Positions 10,372-20,060 of a stretch of DNA of 26,358 nt are shown here, piece by piece. Position 1 is the stretch's first letter; each line of letters starts with the position of its first letter. Made by a program: the position numbers and the translations under genes. This DNA comes from Chrysochromulina tobinii (taxonomy: Eukaryota; Haptophyta; Prymnesiales; Chrysochromulinaceae). The stretch is from assembly GCA_001275005.1 (NCBI GenBank), contig JWZX01002907.1, positions 1 to 26,358 of the forward strand, given 5' to 3'. Below the pieces are notes generated by a model. It searched no databases. It was given only the letters and a program-made list of their open reading frames with translations, and had not been told where the DNA came from.

Positions 10372-11112
10372 TCACACTTCATCCTTGTCGTAATCCACCA
10401 CGTCGACGTCCTGCTCGTCGCGGGAGATGATTTCGATCGGTCTCTCCATGATCGTCGGCCCCTCCCATATGCCGTACTTGTAGTTGAGGCAATACGGCGT
10501 AAAGCGCACGCCCTCGCCCTCGAACGCCCCACGGTGATCATCAAAACCAAAGGCGACCGAGGCGCCCGGGGCTCGCACACTGGCCGTGGCAAGGGTTTGG
10601 AAAAGGATGATCTGCGGCTGCGTGTCCTTGCTGGCCCCAGGCTCGTGACGCTCCACCCAGATGCCCAGGATGAAGTCGGTCGGGGCTTGATAGTACAGCT
10701 CGTCTGGGCCGTCTCCGAGCACGCGCACGTTAGCCGCCCGTATGCCCTTGACCGTACCGAACTCGAGCAGCGGCATGCCCCTGTAGGCCTTGCCTGGGAG
10801 GTTTTTGATGAACGTCGTATTCTTAGCAGCGTCGAGGAGCTGCTGGAGAAGGATTCGATTTTTGGCATCCACCACTGTGCGTCGTTCCGTATTGTTGAGG
10901 AGTTCAAGGCCAGTATCGTTCACGGGCGCCAAGGTATTCACGGGCTCGGCCGCCTGGGGCTCGAAGGGCTTGGGCTGCTCTGGAAGAGCGTCATTTACTG
11001 ACTGCCACTTCGGCTCTGTTTTGCCGAAGTGGAGCTGCGGCTCTTCAGCTGATGCGGAGGCCAGCGCCAGCAGCAGCAGCTTCATGGCGAAGCGCCAAGA
11101 CCATTCGCGCAT
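10372..11112 (-). CDS. Unknown secreted or ER-resident protein with C-terminal KDEV
   Basis: An uninterrupted frame. I choose the ATG at 11112 (246 residues) because it opens directly onto a signal peptide (hydrophobic LLLLALASASA); the next ATG at 11085 is equally possible (237 residues). An ATG at 11202 would bury the signal. The mature part contains NDT, NNT and NTT N-glycosylation sequons, a middle block around GKAYRGMPLLEFGTVKG and DELYYQAPTDFILGIWVER, and an aromatic stretch FTPYCLNYKYGIWEGP. It ends in an acidic tail finishing KDEV, which resembles the KDEL/HDEL retrieval signal. I do not recognise a family. The gene is divergent from the membrane-protein gene beginning near 11412. Location in the ER lumen or secretion is inferred. 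Confidence 0.7.
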   Translation of the reverse strand: MREWSWRFAMKLLLLALASASAEEPQLHFGKTEPKWQSVNDALPEQPKPFEPQAAEPVNTLAPVNDTGLELLNNTERRTVVDAKNRILLQQLLDAAKNTTFIKNLPGKAYRGMPLLEFGTVKGIRAANVRVLGDGPDELYYQAPTDFILGIWVERHEPGASKDTQPQIILFQTLATASVRAPGASVAFGFDDHRGAFEGEGVRFTPYCLNYKYGIWEGPTIMERPIEIISRDEQDVDVVDYDKDEV

Positions 11113-11411
11113 GACTCTTCCTGGTCGCGAGCCTCTAGCTCTTCCCTGGTCGCGGCAACTCTTCAAGTTTGCGACAACTCCGACGGCGTTACTGGAATTC
11201 ATGGTATCTGGGACGAAGCTGTGTCACACCTCTTTGTGTCCGTAGATGACTCGCGCATGCACACGTCTTTGCGCTTGAACAAACACGGGGGTGTTTTCGA
11301 TCTGAAACTCCTCAGACGCTTTCGGACGCAGGCAGCACACCCAAGCCGCCGTGGACGACAAGCTCGTCGCCATCACCATCTTCACCACTTCAGAACGAGC
11401 TGCCTCACGAG
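11113..11411. promoter_or_regulatory. Divergent intergenic region
   Basis: About 300 bp between divergent genes, presumably with both promoters and perhaps a first coding exon of the plus-strand gene. A direct repeat with core ctcttcc-tggtcgcg occurs at about 11115-11129 and 11140-11155. No TATA box recognised. Confidence 0.4.
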
Positions 11412-13115
11412 GTGCCCACGTGGGCCATCCTCATCATCGTCCTCATCAGCGTCACCCTAGCCCTCGTCCTACTCATCATTGTTTGGCGCCAGTACGCAAA
11501 AGGGCGACTCACGATGCGATGGCAGCCGGCTGACAGTGCGCCAGGAGTTGTACCAGGAATTGCAGTGGGAACGCCGGTGAATCAGTGCAGTTCAGCTTGT
11601 AGCTATCTCTTCCGCCGAGGTCGACGCCGAGGAGGCGCAGGCCCCATTGCAGTGGAGGCAGGCTCCTCATCGCCCTCGCGTACTTCTTCTCTTGCGGAAG
11701 ACTCGGAGCATGACTTGGAGGCGCCCTCATTGCTGCCGCCCATGGAAACCGCGGATGGGATCTCACCAACACCGTGCTCACCGAGTCGGACGAGCCCTGG
11801 CCTGGTGAAACGTGCCAATTTGGCCAACCGTACGCGCCCCAACAGTGGGCGCAGCCTTCGGGTACGGTTGAAGTTGAGGCGTGAAGGCGCCCCGCCTGAG
11901 GTGGAGGCAGAGGAGGTGCTCAGGACCTCGACATCAGCCGTGACGGCACCGGGCGCCGCGCAGGATTCAAGCGATGCGCTTCCTTCAGAGCGCTGCCCGA
12001 CGACGGCCGTCGAATTATCGGCGGCGTCCACCACGACGTCGGAAGGGGCTGGGTCGACTCTTACTCGCGACTCCCCCCCGACGGCGACGTCAGAAGCGCT
12101 TCCCTCTGCCTTGGAGGACGAGGAGAAGAATAAGGTGGCTGAGGTAGCTACTATCCTCGTGTGCGATGAGGAGACGGACCTACTTAAGTCGGCGTCCCCT
12201 AGCCAGGACTTGCCCCAAGCCCCAGTGGTGGAGGGGACGGTCTTGCGCTCGGCATGGCACTCGGCCGCACCGCCGTCGTCCCCAGCGCAGATGAGACAGA
12301 GCCCCCTGCGTGGCCCGCCGCCGCCTCCACCACCCCGCCGTCTCTATTTCCCCCCCGCAGCCACCGATGTCCTCGGCATGAAGCCCGACCCCCCGCTAAC
12401 TCCACCTCTCCGTAACCGCCCCCCACCCGGCACCGCCCCCCCAATGGCCACGATCACGGCAGATGTCGCGACCTCCAACGTGCCTGCTACGAGGCATGTC
12501 GGCTGGGGTGAGACGCTCTCCGACATGATCTCCTACGTGTCAGCCTCCGACTTGAGCCCCGAACCCAACTTATGGCATCGCCATCGGTGTGAGACTAGCT
12601 GCGAGGGAGGGGAGGGGGGGAGGGGGGAGGGGACGGTGGTGCACCGCCATCGGTATGAGACGAGCTGCGAGTCTAGCTTCGAGAGGGCGCCCAGCGCGCC
12701 GGCACTCCCCAGCTCTGTGCCCGCGGTCGTGCCCGTACAGCGGACTTCTGCCCACGAGGATCCCTCCCCCCCCAAACTCTTCCGAGGGGTTCGGGCAATC
12801 CAGGTGGTGGCCTCCACCGAGCTGGCGATGCGCCGGACGTTGGCGGCGGCGAGGGCGGCGGCGGAGGAGGCGGTAGAGAAGGCGGGGGCGGAGAAGGCGG
12901 CGGCGGAGAGAGCGGTTGCACAGCTGGTGGCGGCAGAGAGGGCGATCCAGCTCTGCCGCGACATGACGTACTTCCACCCGAGTCGCCCCGACTTATTCCT
13001 TCCGAATTTGTCCGCACCCCCGTTGAGCCCCCCGAGGGGGGGGAACTCGTCCGCATCCCCCTTGAGCCCCTCGTACGCATCGCCGCTCCGCGTTTCCGTC
13101 CGCCGGGTAGCATAG
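11412..13115 (+). CDS. Unknown single-pass membrane protein with proline-rich region; 5' end unresolved
   Basis: A frame encoding about 567 residues from 11412. The first codon there is GTG, which is unlikely to start translation. The frame is open back to a stop at 11247-11249, and no in-frame ATG occurs before 11514, which lies after the transmembrane segment. A 5' exon is therefore likely; one candidate is ATG at 11257 with a very short intron 11291-11331 (donor GTGTTT, acceptor CGCAG), which keeps the frame, but this is weak. The product begins with a strong hydrophobic helix (AILIIVLISVTLALVLLIIVW), followed by a Ser/Thr/Pro-rich region, a PPPPPPP run, a tandem peptide HRHRCETSCE / HRHRYETSCE encoded by duplicated DNA (12576-12605, 12643-12672), and an alanine-rich helical segment near the C-terminus. 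No catalytic domain recognised. Confidence 0.6.
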   Translation: MPTWAILIIVLISVTLALVLLIIVWRQYAKGRLTMRWQPADSAPGVVPGIAVGTPVNQCSSACSYLFRRGRRRGGAGPIAVEAGSSSPSRTSSLAEDSEHDLEAPSLLPPMETADGISPTPCSPSRTSPGLVKRANLANRTRPNSGRSLRVRLKLRREGAPPEVEAEEVLRTSTSAVTAPGAAQDSSDALPSERCPTTAVELSAASTTTSEGAGSTLTRDSPPTATSEALPSALEDEEKNKVAEVATILVCDEETDLLKSASPSQDLPQAPVVEGTVLRSAWHSAAPPSSPAQMRQSPLRGPPPPPPPRRLYFPPAATDVLGMKPDPPLTPPLRNRPPPGTAPPMATITADVATSNVPATRHVGWGETLSDMISYVSASDLSPEPNLWHRHRCETSCEGGEGGRGEGTVVHRHRYETSCESSFERAPSAPALPSSVPAVVPVQRTSAHEDPSPPKLFRGVRAIQVVASTELAMRRTLAAARAAAEEAVEKAGAEKAAAERAVAQLVAAERAIQLCRDMTYFHPSRPDLFLPNLSAPPLSPPRGGNSSASPLSPSYASPLRVSVRRVA

Positions 13116-13544
13116 TTCGGTTCGTACATAGTTCGGGGAGGAGACCAACCCCTGATTGAACAGACGGGCGGGTGTGCGGGTTGGATGCCGATCCGCCACC
13201 CACGCGCGCACAACACGTCATCACATCATGGGACATGGTGCCGGGTGCCGACATGTTGCCCCCGACGCGATCCCCGATCCGGACGGGATACTTCAGCTCG
13301 AGCTGACTCCTGTACACGAGATACGCACACCGTGACCGAGCGAGCGTGTGTGATCGACACTTCGCAGCTGACACACTTCAGCGTGTACGCGTATTTGCTC
13401 CGACAACGTACAAGTACAAAAGAGCGTGTAGCTATATGTTGAACGCTTTAGTATTAGGTAACTTTATACTCCGTTAGGTACTGCAATCTAACTGCAATGT
13501 GCAAGCCACTCAAGACCCAACCCGCAACCGCGAGTGCGAGCCCA
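13116..13544. other. Convergent intergenic region
   Basis: 429 bp between the 3' ends of the unknown membrane-protein gene (plus) and the giant surface-protein gene (minus). No gene or RNA recognised. Around 13425-13500 the sequence becomes AT-richer than its surroundings, with short repeats of gttaggta and actgcaat, consistent with 3' UTRs. Confidence 0.55.
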
Positions 13545-16500
13545 CTACGAATCCATGTCCAAGGCCAGCGGCGTGCGAAGCCGTTGCACGCTCACCTCGG
13601 CGCGCCCGCCGCCGCCGCCCTTTCCATTGGCACGGCTGCCAATTCTCATCTCCACCACTTCTTCCTCTTCTTCCCCCTCCTCTGCGTAGGCCAGAAAGGA
13701 CTTTTGTCGCTCGGCCGCCGCTCGTCGCTCCACCCGCGCAGCATGCCACTGCTGCAGCTGGCCTAGCGCCATGTTGAGCAGCGGCCAGCAGCACGCACCA
13801 AGCAAGATGAGTGCAATCAAGCCGAGCGTGCGCCCACGAGCGGCCCATCGCGTGGGCGGTGCGCCCACGCCGCCCGGGGCCCCTTCGAGCAGCTGCTCGC
13901 TGAACATAGCGTCCGGGTCCTCGGCGGCCATGCCCTCGGCCATCACCTGGCGGTTGATCCCAAAGGACAAATCGAGGAGCAGGTGTGGCGGCAGCTGCTC
14001 GAGTGCGTCACGTCGCCCTACGAGCTGACTCAGGGCGTCTGCAACGGTCAGCCCCCCAACCGCGCCGCCACCGGGCGCTCCTGTACCGGACGGCTCCACG
14101 TCCATCGTCACGAAGAGCCCGAGGCCGCATACCTCGACAATGGAGAGCTGCGAGGGCGCGAGGGACGTTGCCTGCGCGAGCGCCTGCAGCAGCTGGCTCG
14201 CTGAAGCCATGCGTGGCGGCGGCAGGGGCGCGAGCATTCGAAGCTCGACTCGTGCGCCGTTCTGAGGGATGGCCGCGGGCGGCTTGGGCGTGACCACCTT
14301 GGCGGACGGGTGCGAGAAGCCTTCCCAGCCCCGCACGTTGAGTGCGCGTAGCTTGATGTAGCAGCCGGCGTGGCAATAGGTCGAGCCGACGGCGATTGGC
14401 AGTGGCGCTCCCTCGTCGCCGACTTGGAGCAGGGTCTGCCATGTGCTCGAGCCCTCGTGACGAAGCAGTACCTCGAACCGTATCGCCTCGTCGAGCCGGC
14501 AGGGCGGGCCGCCGTCGCCAGTTCCTCCGCCTCGCGCCGTATTGAACGCTGTATGGTGCGACAGGAGGTGCGACGGGAGGTGCGACGGGAGGTGCGAGGC
14601 CAAGTCGGCTTGGCGCGGTGGGGGCAGACGGCCTTCGCCGTTGGCGCCAAACAAGGGGCCCCAGATGAGCAGTGAGGAGGAGCTGATGGGCTCGACAGAG
14701 GGTGGGTGGAAGGCTGCGGAGACGGCATGGTGAGGCAAGATTGGCTCTGAGCGCGCCCCGGCGGTGCTGCTTCCGACAGAGTTGTGTGCCACCACCCGGG
14801 CATAGACGGCCGTGAGCGCATCGAGTGGCTCCGTCCCAATCGAATTGATCCACACGTCCGGAGTGACGGCATGCTTCGCAGCGCTGCGCCATACGCCGGG
14901 CTCCGTCGCACGTTGGAGCTCCACACTCAGCCACTCGTCGCCGCTGCAACCTCCGCGCAGCTCGGGCAGGGTCAGCACGACACCTGGCTCGCAAGAAGTC
15001 TCGTCGACAGACCCCGCGAGGCTGCCTCCGCCACCCGTCGACGCAGACACAGCCGGCCGAAGCTGCGCAGCGGCCGCGGCGGTCCCGGCTGGCTTCGGGA
15101 CGCCGTACGGCGTCGCTGGTAGGCGCATCGCCGGATCCGTCGAGGCGTACATCCGCTCGCTCACGCGGGACCATCCTGCCGGGCCGCGAGCCTGGACGGC
15201 GAGCGTATACGTTGTCGATGCGAGCAAGCCAGTGAGTTCTTTGCGAGTGAGCGTGAGCCCCTCGCCCACGGTGCGCATCGGTATCCCCGGGCGGCTCGAG
15301 AGAAGCCGGTACTCCTCGATAGGGTGCCCATGAGCCGCAGGCGCCGTCCACTCCACTTCGAGGGATGCACACGAGGAGCGCACGAGCCGTGGTGCAGCTG
15401 GTTGCTCCGGCGGTGCCCAGCCGGTGCTGTCGAGCGAAGCAAAGGCGCTGGCGTCCTGGCCCATGGCGTCCTGGCCCGGGCGCGGCGGCGGTGGCGGGCT
15501 GTGCGCGATGTTGCAGCTGATGGTGGGCCGGCCGAGTGACGAACCCGCCACCGCTGGCACTGCGGCCCCTGTGAACCGAGCCGTCAGCTTGAACGAAGCG
15601 TAGGCGGCGTCATGTTTGCCCTCCGGCTCTGGCACTAGCCGCACCACCACGACAGATGTGCCGGCCGTGGAGGCAGCTGCACTCGCATGCTTGGCACTCG
15701 GACCGCCGCTGTGCTCCAAGTCGCTGGGTCCCGCCGCCGCCGCCGCCGCCGAAGGATCGAGAACGGCCCGCCACATGCTCAGCACCTCGAGCGGCGGCAG
15801 CGCTAATGGCCCGAAATCGAGGACGAAGCGAGCTCCACCACGCCAGCTACGTACGCTCACCTCGGCCTCGAAGCCGCTGCCCCAGCTATCGACGTAGGCA
15901 AAGTCCGCTCCGAGGATGCAATTGGGAGGTGGTGGTGGTGAGATGAGCATGGCTGCCGTGACTCCGGCACACGCAAACAAGGCCGACTGCACGGGCGGCG
16001 CGCCACGCGCAGTAAAGCCGAGGCCTTTGTACTCTGCATCGGGCGTGTCACCAAGCCTGAACGTGATGGCACCGTCCTCGGCAGCCCGCGAGGCGGTGGC
16101 TGCGTAGACCGTGAGGAGCTGGATTGGGTGGAGCCCCGCGCTGGCGGCATCGGCCGTGGGGTGGAAGCGCAGTGTGAGCGTCGCGCGGGGGACCCAATGA
16201 AGAATGCGCACGGCGGCGCGAAAGCCACCGGTCCATACATTGAGGATGGACAGCGTCGCACCCATGCGACAGGCGGCGAGCGCCAGGCGTGTCGGCTCGT
16301 CGAGACCGGCGGACAGCGGCGGAAACGGAGGGTACCATGCCGTAGAGGAGGCGGGCGACGGGCCGCCGTAGCCTGCGCCGTCGCATGAGAGCGTCCGAGG
16401 CTCAATGGCGCCTGTGCCGTGCGCGACGAAGCCGAAGCTGTGTTTGTCATCAGGCGCCGCTCCGAGGATGAACTCGCACAGGCGCAGTGTTGAGCTTCCT

Positions 16501-19500
16501 AAGCCGTCGCCACCGTCGCGGGGGGTGCGCAGATCGCACTGGCCCGTCCTCGCATTCTTGACTGTCGAAATCGAGAACCCTCCCGCGCTCGCGCCTAATT
16601 CGAGACGCACGACCGCCCCGGGCACCCACGTCGCCACCATGACTGATGCCTTGAAGCCCGCAGTCCAGCTGAGGTCCAAGATGAAGGCTAGCCCCAGCGA
16701 GCACGTGCTCGCAGGCGGAGGCGCGGGCGCCATGGGCGGCGGCGGCGGCGACGGCGACGGCGACGGCGCAGTGTACGGCGGCGGCCTTGGCGCCGGTGGC
16801 GGCACGGGAGGCGAAGGGCTCAGGTCGACATTGCACGAAAAGGTGGGCGGCGGCACGGTCGTGTCGTACGTGAAGCCCGAGCGAACGCGCGCTCGAAACC
16901 AAATGGAACGGGGAGGGCCGAGGGGCGGCGGGTCCGCGTCAAGCACAAAGCCGAGGCGAAGTTCAACGGACGCCATGGGCTCGGCTGCACGCCCACCTAC
17001 CACTGTCGCCCCACGGACAGCATCAACCAAGATCTTTTTCTGCCCACCAAATGTAACGTTGAGCGATGCGCCTCCCTTCCATGCGCCCAGCAGCACGCGC
17101 GCCTCGAACTCGCTCCCCTCGACACGCAGGAGCAGCAGCTGCCCACCCAGCGCGCATGCAAGCGGCGTGGCAGCCACGCCTAGTGGCGCGAGGAGCGGTG
17201 GAGCGGTATGCCCGGCACTGCAGGCGACGCATGCTCGACACCAGCACAGTGAGCAGGCACCCGCGAGGGTGGAATCGTGTGACATGCTCACGGCGGCGCC
17301 CTCCGAGGCTGCGCCAACGGCAGTCTGCGGATCGAAGGCATCCTCATCGTCCTCGCCCTCCTCGCCATCGGCCCCCTCGCCATCGCCCCCCTCGTCCAGT
17401 GGGTTGTCCGGTGGGCTCCCGCACCAACGAGAGCACTCGGCGGTGCTCGCGTCACCCTTCACTGAAGATGAGCACGGTCGGTTGCTCACGAAGGCGCTCG
17501 CATGGCCTCCCGCCTCTGGCAGCGCGGTTGTGCCTAGTGCCTTGCAAAACGAGCAGGCCGTGCACTTGCATTGCTTGCCTGCAGCACACGTGTGCGAGAG
17601 AGCACAGTGTCACGAGACGTCCATATGGGCCAAATCCGAAGCGCACGGAATTGGTGAGAGTTAAAGCCACATGATGTGCTCACAATGGACAGCCGACGAG
17701 GCTGGGTCGCAGAACGATTGGCACTCGGCGTACTCGCTATCCCATTGCCGATGGCGGCCTATGACCTGCGAGGTGCACGCGGGAGGCGGCGGAGCGCGCA
17801 CGGGCACGAGACGGCCACCGCTTGCCGTCGGTGGCGGCCTCGGTTGACAAAAGGGGCACAGAGCACAGCGGCACATGAGGCACATGGCCGGCGCGAACGT
17901 GGCGGAGCAAATGAACATGCACGCCTTGTACGCCGTGTCGCCGCGCACGATCGAGCTGCAGGCCGGCGCAGAGGCTGCGTCGGCAAATGATGTGGCCTGT
18001 GGCAATAGAGGCACGTCCCCACACCACTGGCAGCCGGCGCACTTACACCTGCGACGCCACGCACCCACGCCAATCTCGTCAATCACGTCAGCGAGGGTGA
18101 GGGATCTTTGCCTGTTCGAATGAAGAGAGCGACGCGCGCGTGAGTTCGACACATCGTTGCCATCGCACAGTGTGCAGTGGATGTCCTTTTGGAGAGGGTC
18201 GCAGAAGACCTGGCACTCAGAGGTGCCCACATCTTCCTTCCAGCGCGAGGAGCATGCAACGGCGCCGACCGGCAAGGGCGGTGGTGGCACCATCACGGCC
18301 GCGAGATCGCCACCCATGGAGCCGCCGCAGGCGATGCATCCCTTGCAGCGGCACGTGGTGCATGCCTCTGGGCCCGGCGCCGCCCCGCATGTGGGCTGTT
18401 CACAGCTCTCAAATGGCAAGTCTCCCAGCGCGAGGGACACGCAGGCCTCCCCCCGAGCTGCCACCACACGCGCTGCGACCGGTGCAGGCGCTAGGCCGGG
18501 CGGGTAGGGCGGCGGCGGGGACGCGTCGCACAGCTTGCAGCCCTGGCAGCGGCAGTAGCGGCAATGGTCGGCGGCGTGGGTGGGCTCGCATCCGGGCTCG
18601 CAGCTCGCAAATTGAGAGTCACCCAGAAGGCCTGAGCTGCATTTCCCAGTACAGAACGAGCAGAGCTGGCACTTGCACATCTTGCAATGGGCTTCGCCAC
18701 CGAGCACGTTGCAAAAGCTCTCGCAGCGTGCCTCGCTCGTGTCGCCGAGGATGCCCGAAGAACATGAAGGCGGAGGCGGCGGAGCGGCAGCAGCGACGAT
18801 GGTCGTCTTGGAGCGACTCGAGGAGGATGTTGAGGCGGAGGGCAGGTCAGTGGGCCTTGTGGCAGCGCCTTGGGCGCCAGTGGTCTTCTGTGAGCCCGCG
18901 CCGACGCCCGCCATACCCTCCGCATCGCAAAACTCGCAGCTTTTGCACTTGCACATCTCGCAATGCGAGTCCGCAAAGTACGCATCACAGAAGGCGTCGC
19001 AGCTCTCCACGCGCCCATCGTCGGGGAGGAAGGAGTCGCACGGGACGCCCTCGCGGCACCATTCGCAGCCTTGGCACGCGCACCAGTCGCAATGCGTCCG
19101 GTGGAAGCCCACGTCGCACCAGGGCGCGCAAGTCGCATGCTTAGCATCGCCCGCGTGTGTCGAGCTGCACGAGCACCACTCGCACTGCTGGCACTGGCAG
19201 CGCGCGCAGTGTGTGTGCTTGTATGTCGGAGAGCAGAAGGTCTGGCAGTCGAAGACGCTCACGTCGTCTGCGTCAGCGGGCGTGCACTGTTCCGGTGCCG
19301 CGCGCGTGGTGCTCGCCATGAGCGCCGGCGCTGCACGGCACATTGGGCACGCTTTGCACTTGCACTGGTCGCAGTGCGTGTCGCGGAATTCGAGTGCGCA
19401 CCAGGGCTCGCACAACTCGTCGGCGCTGTCGCCCTCCACCTCAGATTCGCATGCACAGAAGCCGCACGCCTTGCATTTGCACAGACCACAGTGGTCGGCT

Positions 19501-19847
19501 TTGTACTGACTCGAGCAAAATGAGGCGCAGTCACGGAACGTTGAGTCGCCGTCGTGGCCAGAGTGGCATGCATCCACAGCACTGCCGCCTCCTGCGACGC
19601 TGCTCCCGGGTAGCGCGCTTGCCCCACCACCTGCTGCGCCGCCGCACCAGCCGCACCCCATGCACGCGCACCAGCCGCAATGTTCCGCCCTGAAGATTGG
19701 CGAGCACCATCCAAAACAACCCGGCTTGGAAGCATCGCCCTCGTGCACGGTAGGGCAAGATGCTAGCGAGCGAGATGCTGGTGCGTTTATCTGACAGGTG
19801 CAATGCGTGGTGAGAAGGGCAACGAGGAGCAAGACGCGTCTGCGCAT
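13545..19847 (-). CDS. Giant modular surface protein: 13 Cys-rich repeats, CBM2-like and FN3-like domains, one transmembrane segment
   Basis: Three exons: 18169-19847, 17684-18048, 13545-17578 (2025 residues). Introns 18049-18168 (120 bp, donor GTGCGA) and 17579-17683 (105 bp, donor GTGAGC) are placed because removal restores the cysteine repeat exactly: HCTL|CKCAGC and VHC|KQCKCTAC. Start ATG at 19847 gives a signal peptide (RRRVLLLVALLTTHCTC). Residues 31-801 hold 13 eight-cysteine repeats; about 823-1370 hold four CBM2-like domains separated by Pro-rich linkers; about 1409-1790 hold one clear and two probable fibronectin-III domains; 1804-1893 form an alpha/beta region possibly SEA-like; a transmembrane helix is at about 1932-1952, then a short cytoplasmic tail with a Glu run. 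This predicts a type I plasma-membrane protein with a long, disulfide-rich ectodomain that may bind polysaccharide. Function is unknown; adhesion or scale/wall attachment is an inference. Unspliced reading would split it into two false genes. Confidence 0.85.
14557..14602 (-). repeat. 12-bp coding tandem repeat
   Basis: Three to four copies of gtgcgacgggag on the plus strand, encoding repeated LPSH on the minus strand, in an insertion within the third fibronectin-III-like region of the surface protein. Confidence 0.85.
15513..17156 (-). repeat. Four repeated CBM2-like domains
   Basis: Domains at 16833-17156, 16383-16703, 15969-16271 and 15513-15920. Each starts with a Cys, has a W/E-x-x-x-F-x-A-x-V segment (for example WTAGFKASVMVATW, WTGGFRAAVRILHW, WGSGFEAEVSVRSW), then a W-x-x-G-A-x-x-x-L-x-F strand, a LGF/FGF-type strand, and ends near SC(N/D). 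The paired terminal cysteines and the W-x-x-GF pattern recall cellulose-binding CBM2 modules; the assignment is tentative. Linkers are Pro/Ser-rich. Confidence 0.65.
17220..19757 (-). repeat. Array of 13 eight-cysteine protein repeats
   Basis: Each unit of about 38-42 residues follows C-(x~13)-C-x3-C-x(7-8)-HC-x2-C-x-C-x2-C-x2-C, often with GD after the first cysteine. Examples are CKCKACGFC, CQCQQCEWC and CKCQLCSFC at the unit ends. Unit 9 lacks the His and unit 11 has Met in its place. Unit 13 carries an acidic insertion of about 45 residues between its third and fourth cysteines. Units 10 and 12 are each split by an intron. Cysteine spacing is far better conserved than other residues, indicating selection for disulfides or metal binding. 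Confidence 0.9.
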
Positions 19848-20060
19848 CACGCAAATGTCCTCGACCAGTGGAGCGACCGGTGACTTCTTTGTCGGTGCAT
19901 GCTACGCGACTTGGGAGGTGCCGCCCCGGGATGCCCTCTCCATGACGGGAAATGTAAGGAAATGATGCAGCATGCTGATGACGACAGACCAAAAAGAGAC
20001 CTTCAGTTACGCTTGAAGGATCCCGCACCCAGGGCACGCGCCTAGGGGAGCAGAAGCGAC
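19848..20060. promoter_or_regulatory. Divergent promoter region
   Basis: 213 bp between the start codons of the giant surface-protein gene (minus) and the EF-hand-like gene (plus); both promoters should be here. No clear core promoter motif was recognised. Confidence 0.45.

Noticed and set aside
13211-13217. Plus-strand acgtcat and nearby AT-rich DNA as a promoter
   Set aside because: Both neighbouring genes converge here, so a promoter is not expected, and no downstream frame exists.
16405-17664. 419-codon plus-strand frame opposite the surface protein
   Set aside because: Antisense of the CBM2-like repeats; its composition simply mirrors the coding strand.
17661-19850. Separate gene ending at a stop just after HCEHIMWL
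   Set aside because: The stop lies in an intron: GT-AG removal of 17579-17683 completes the twelfth cysteine repeat and joins to the downstream frame, which itself begins without an ATG.
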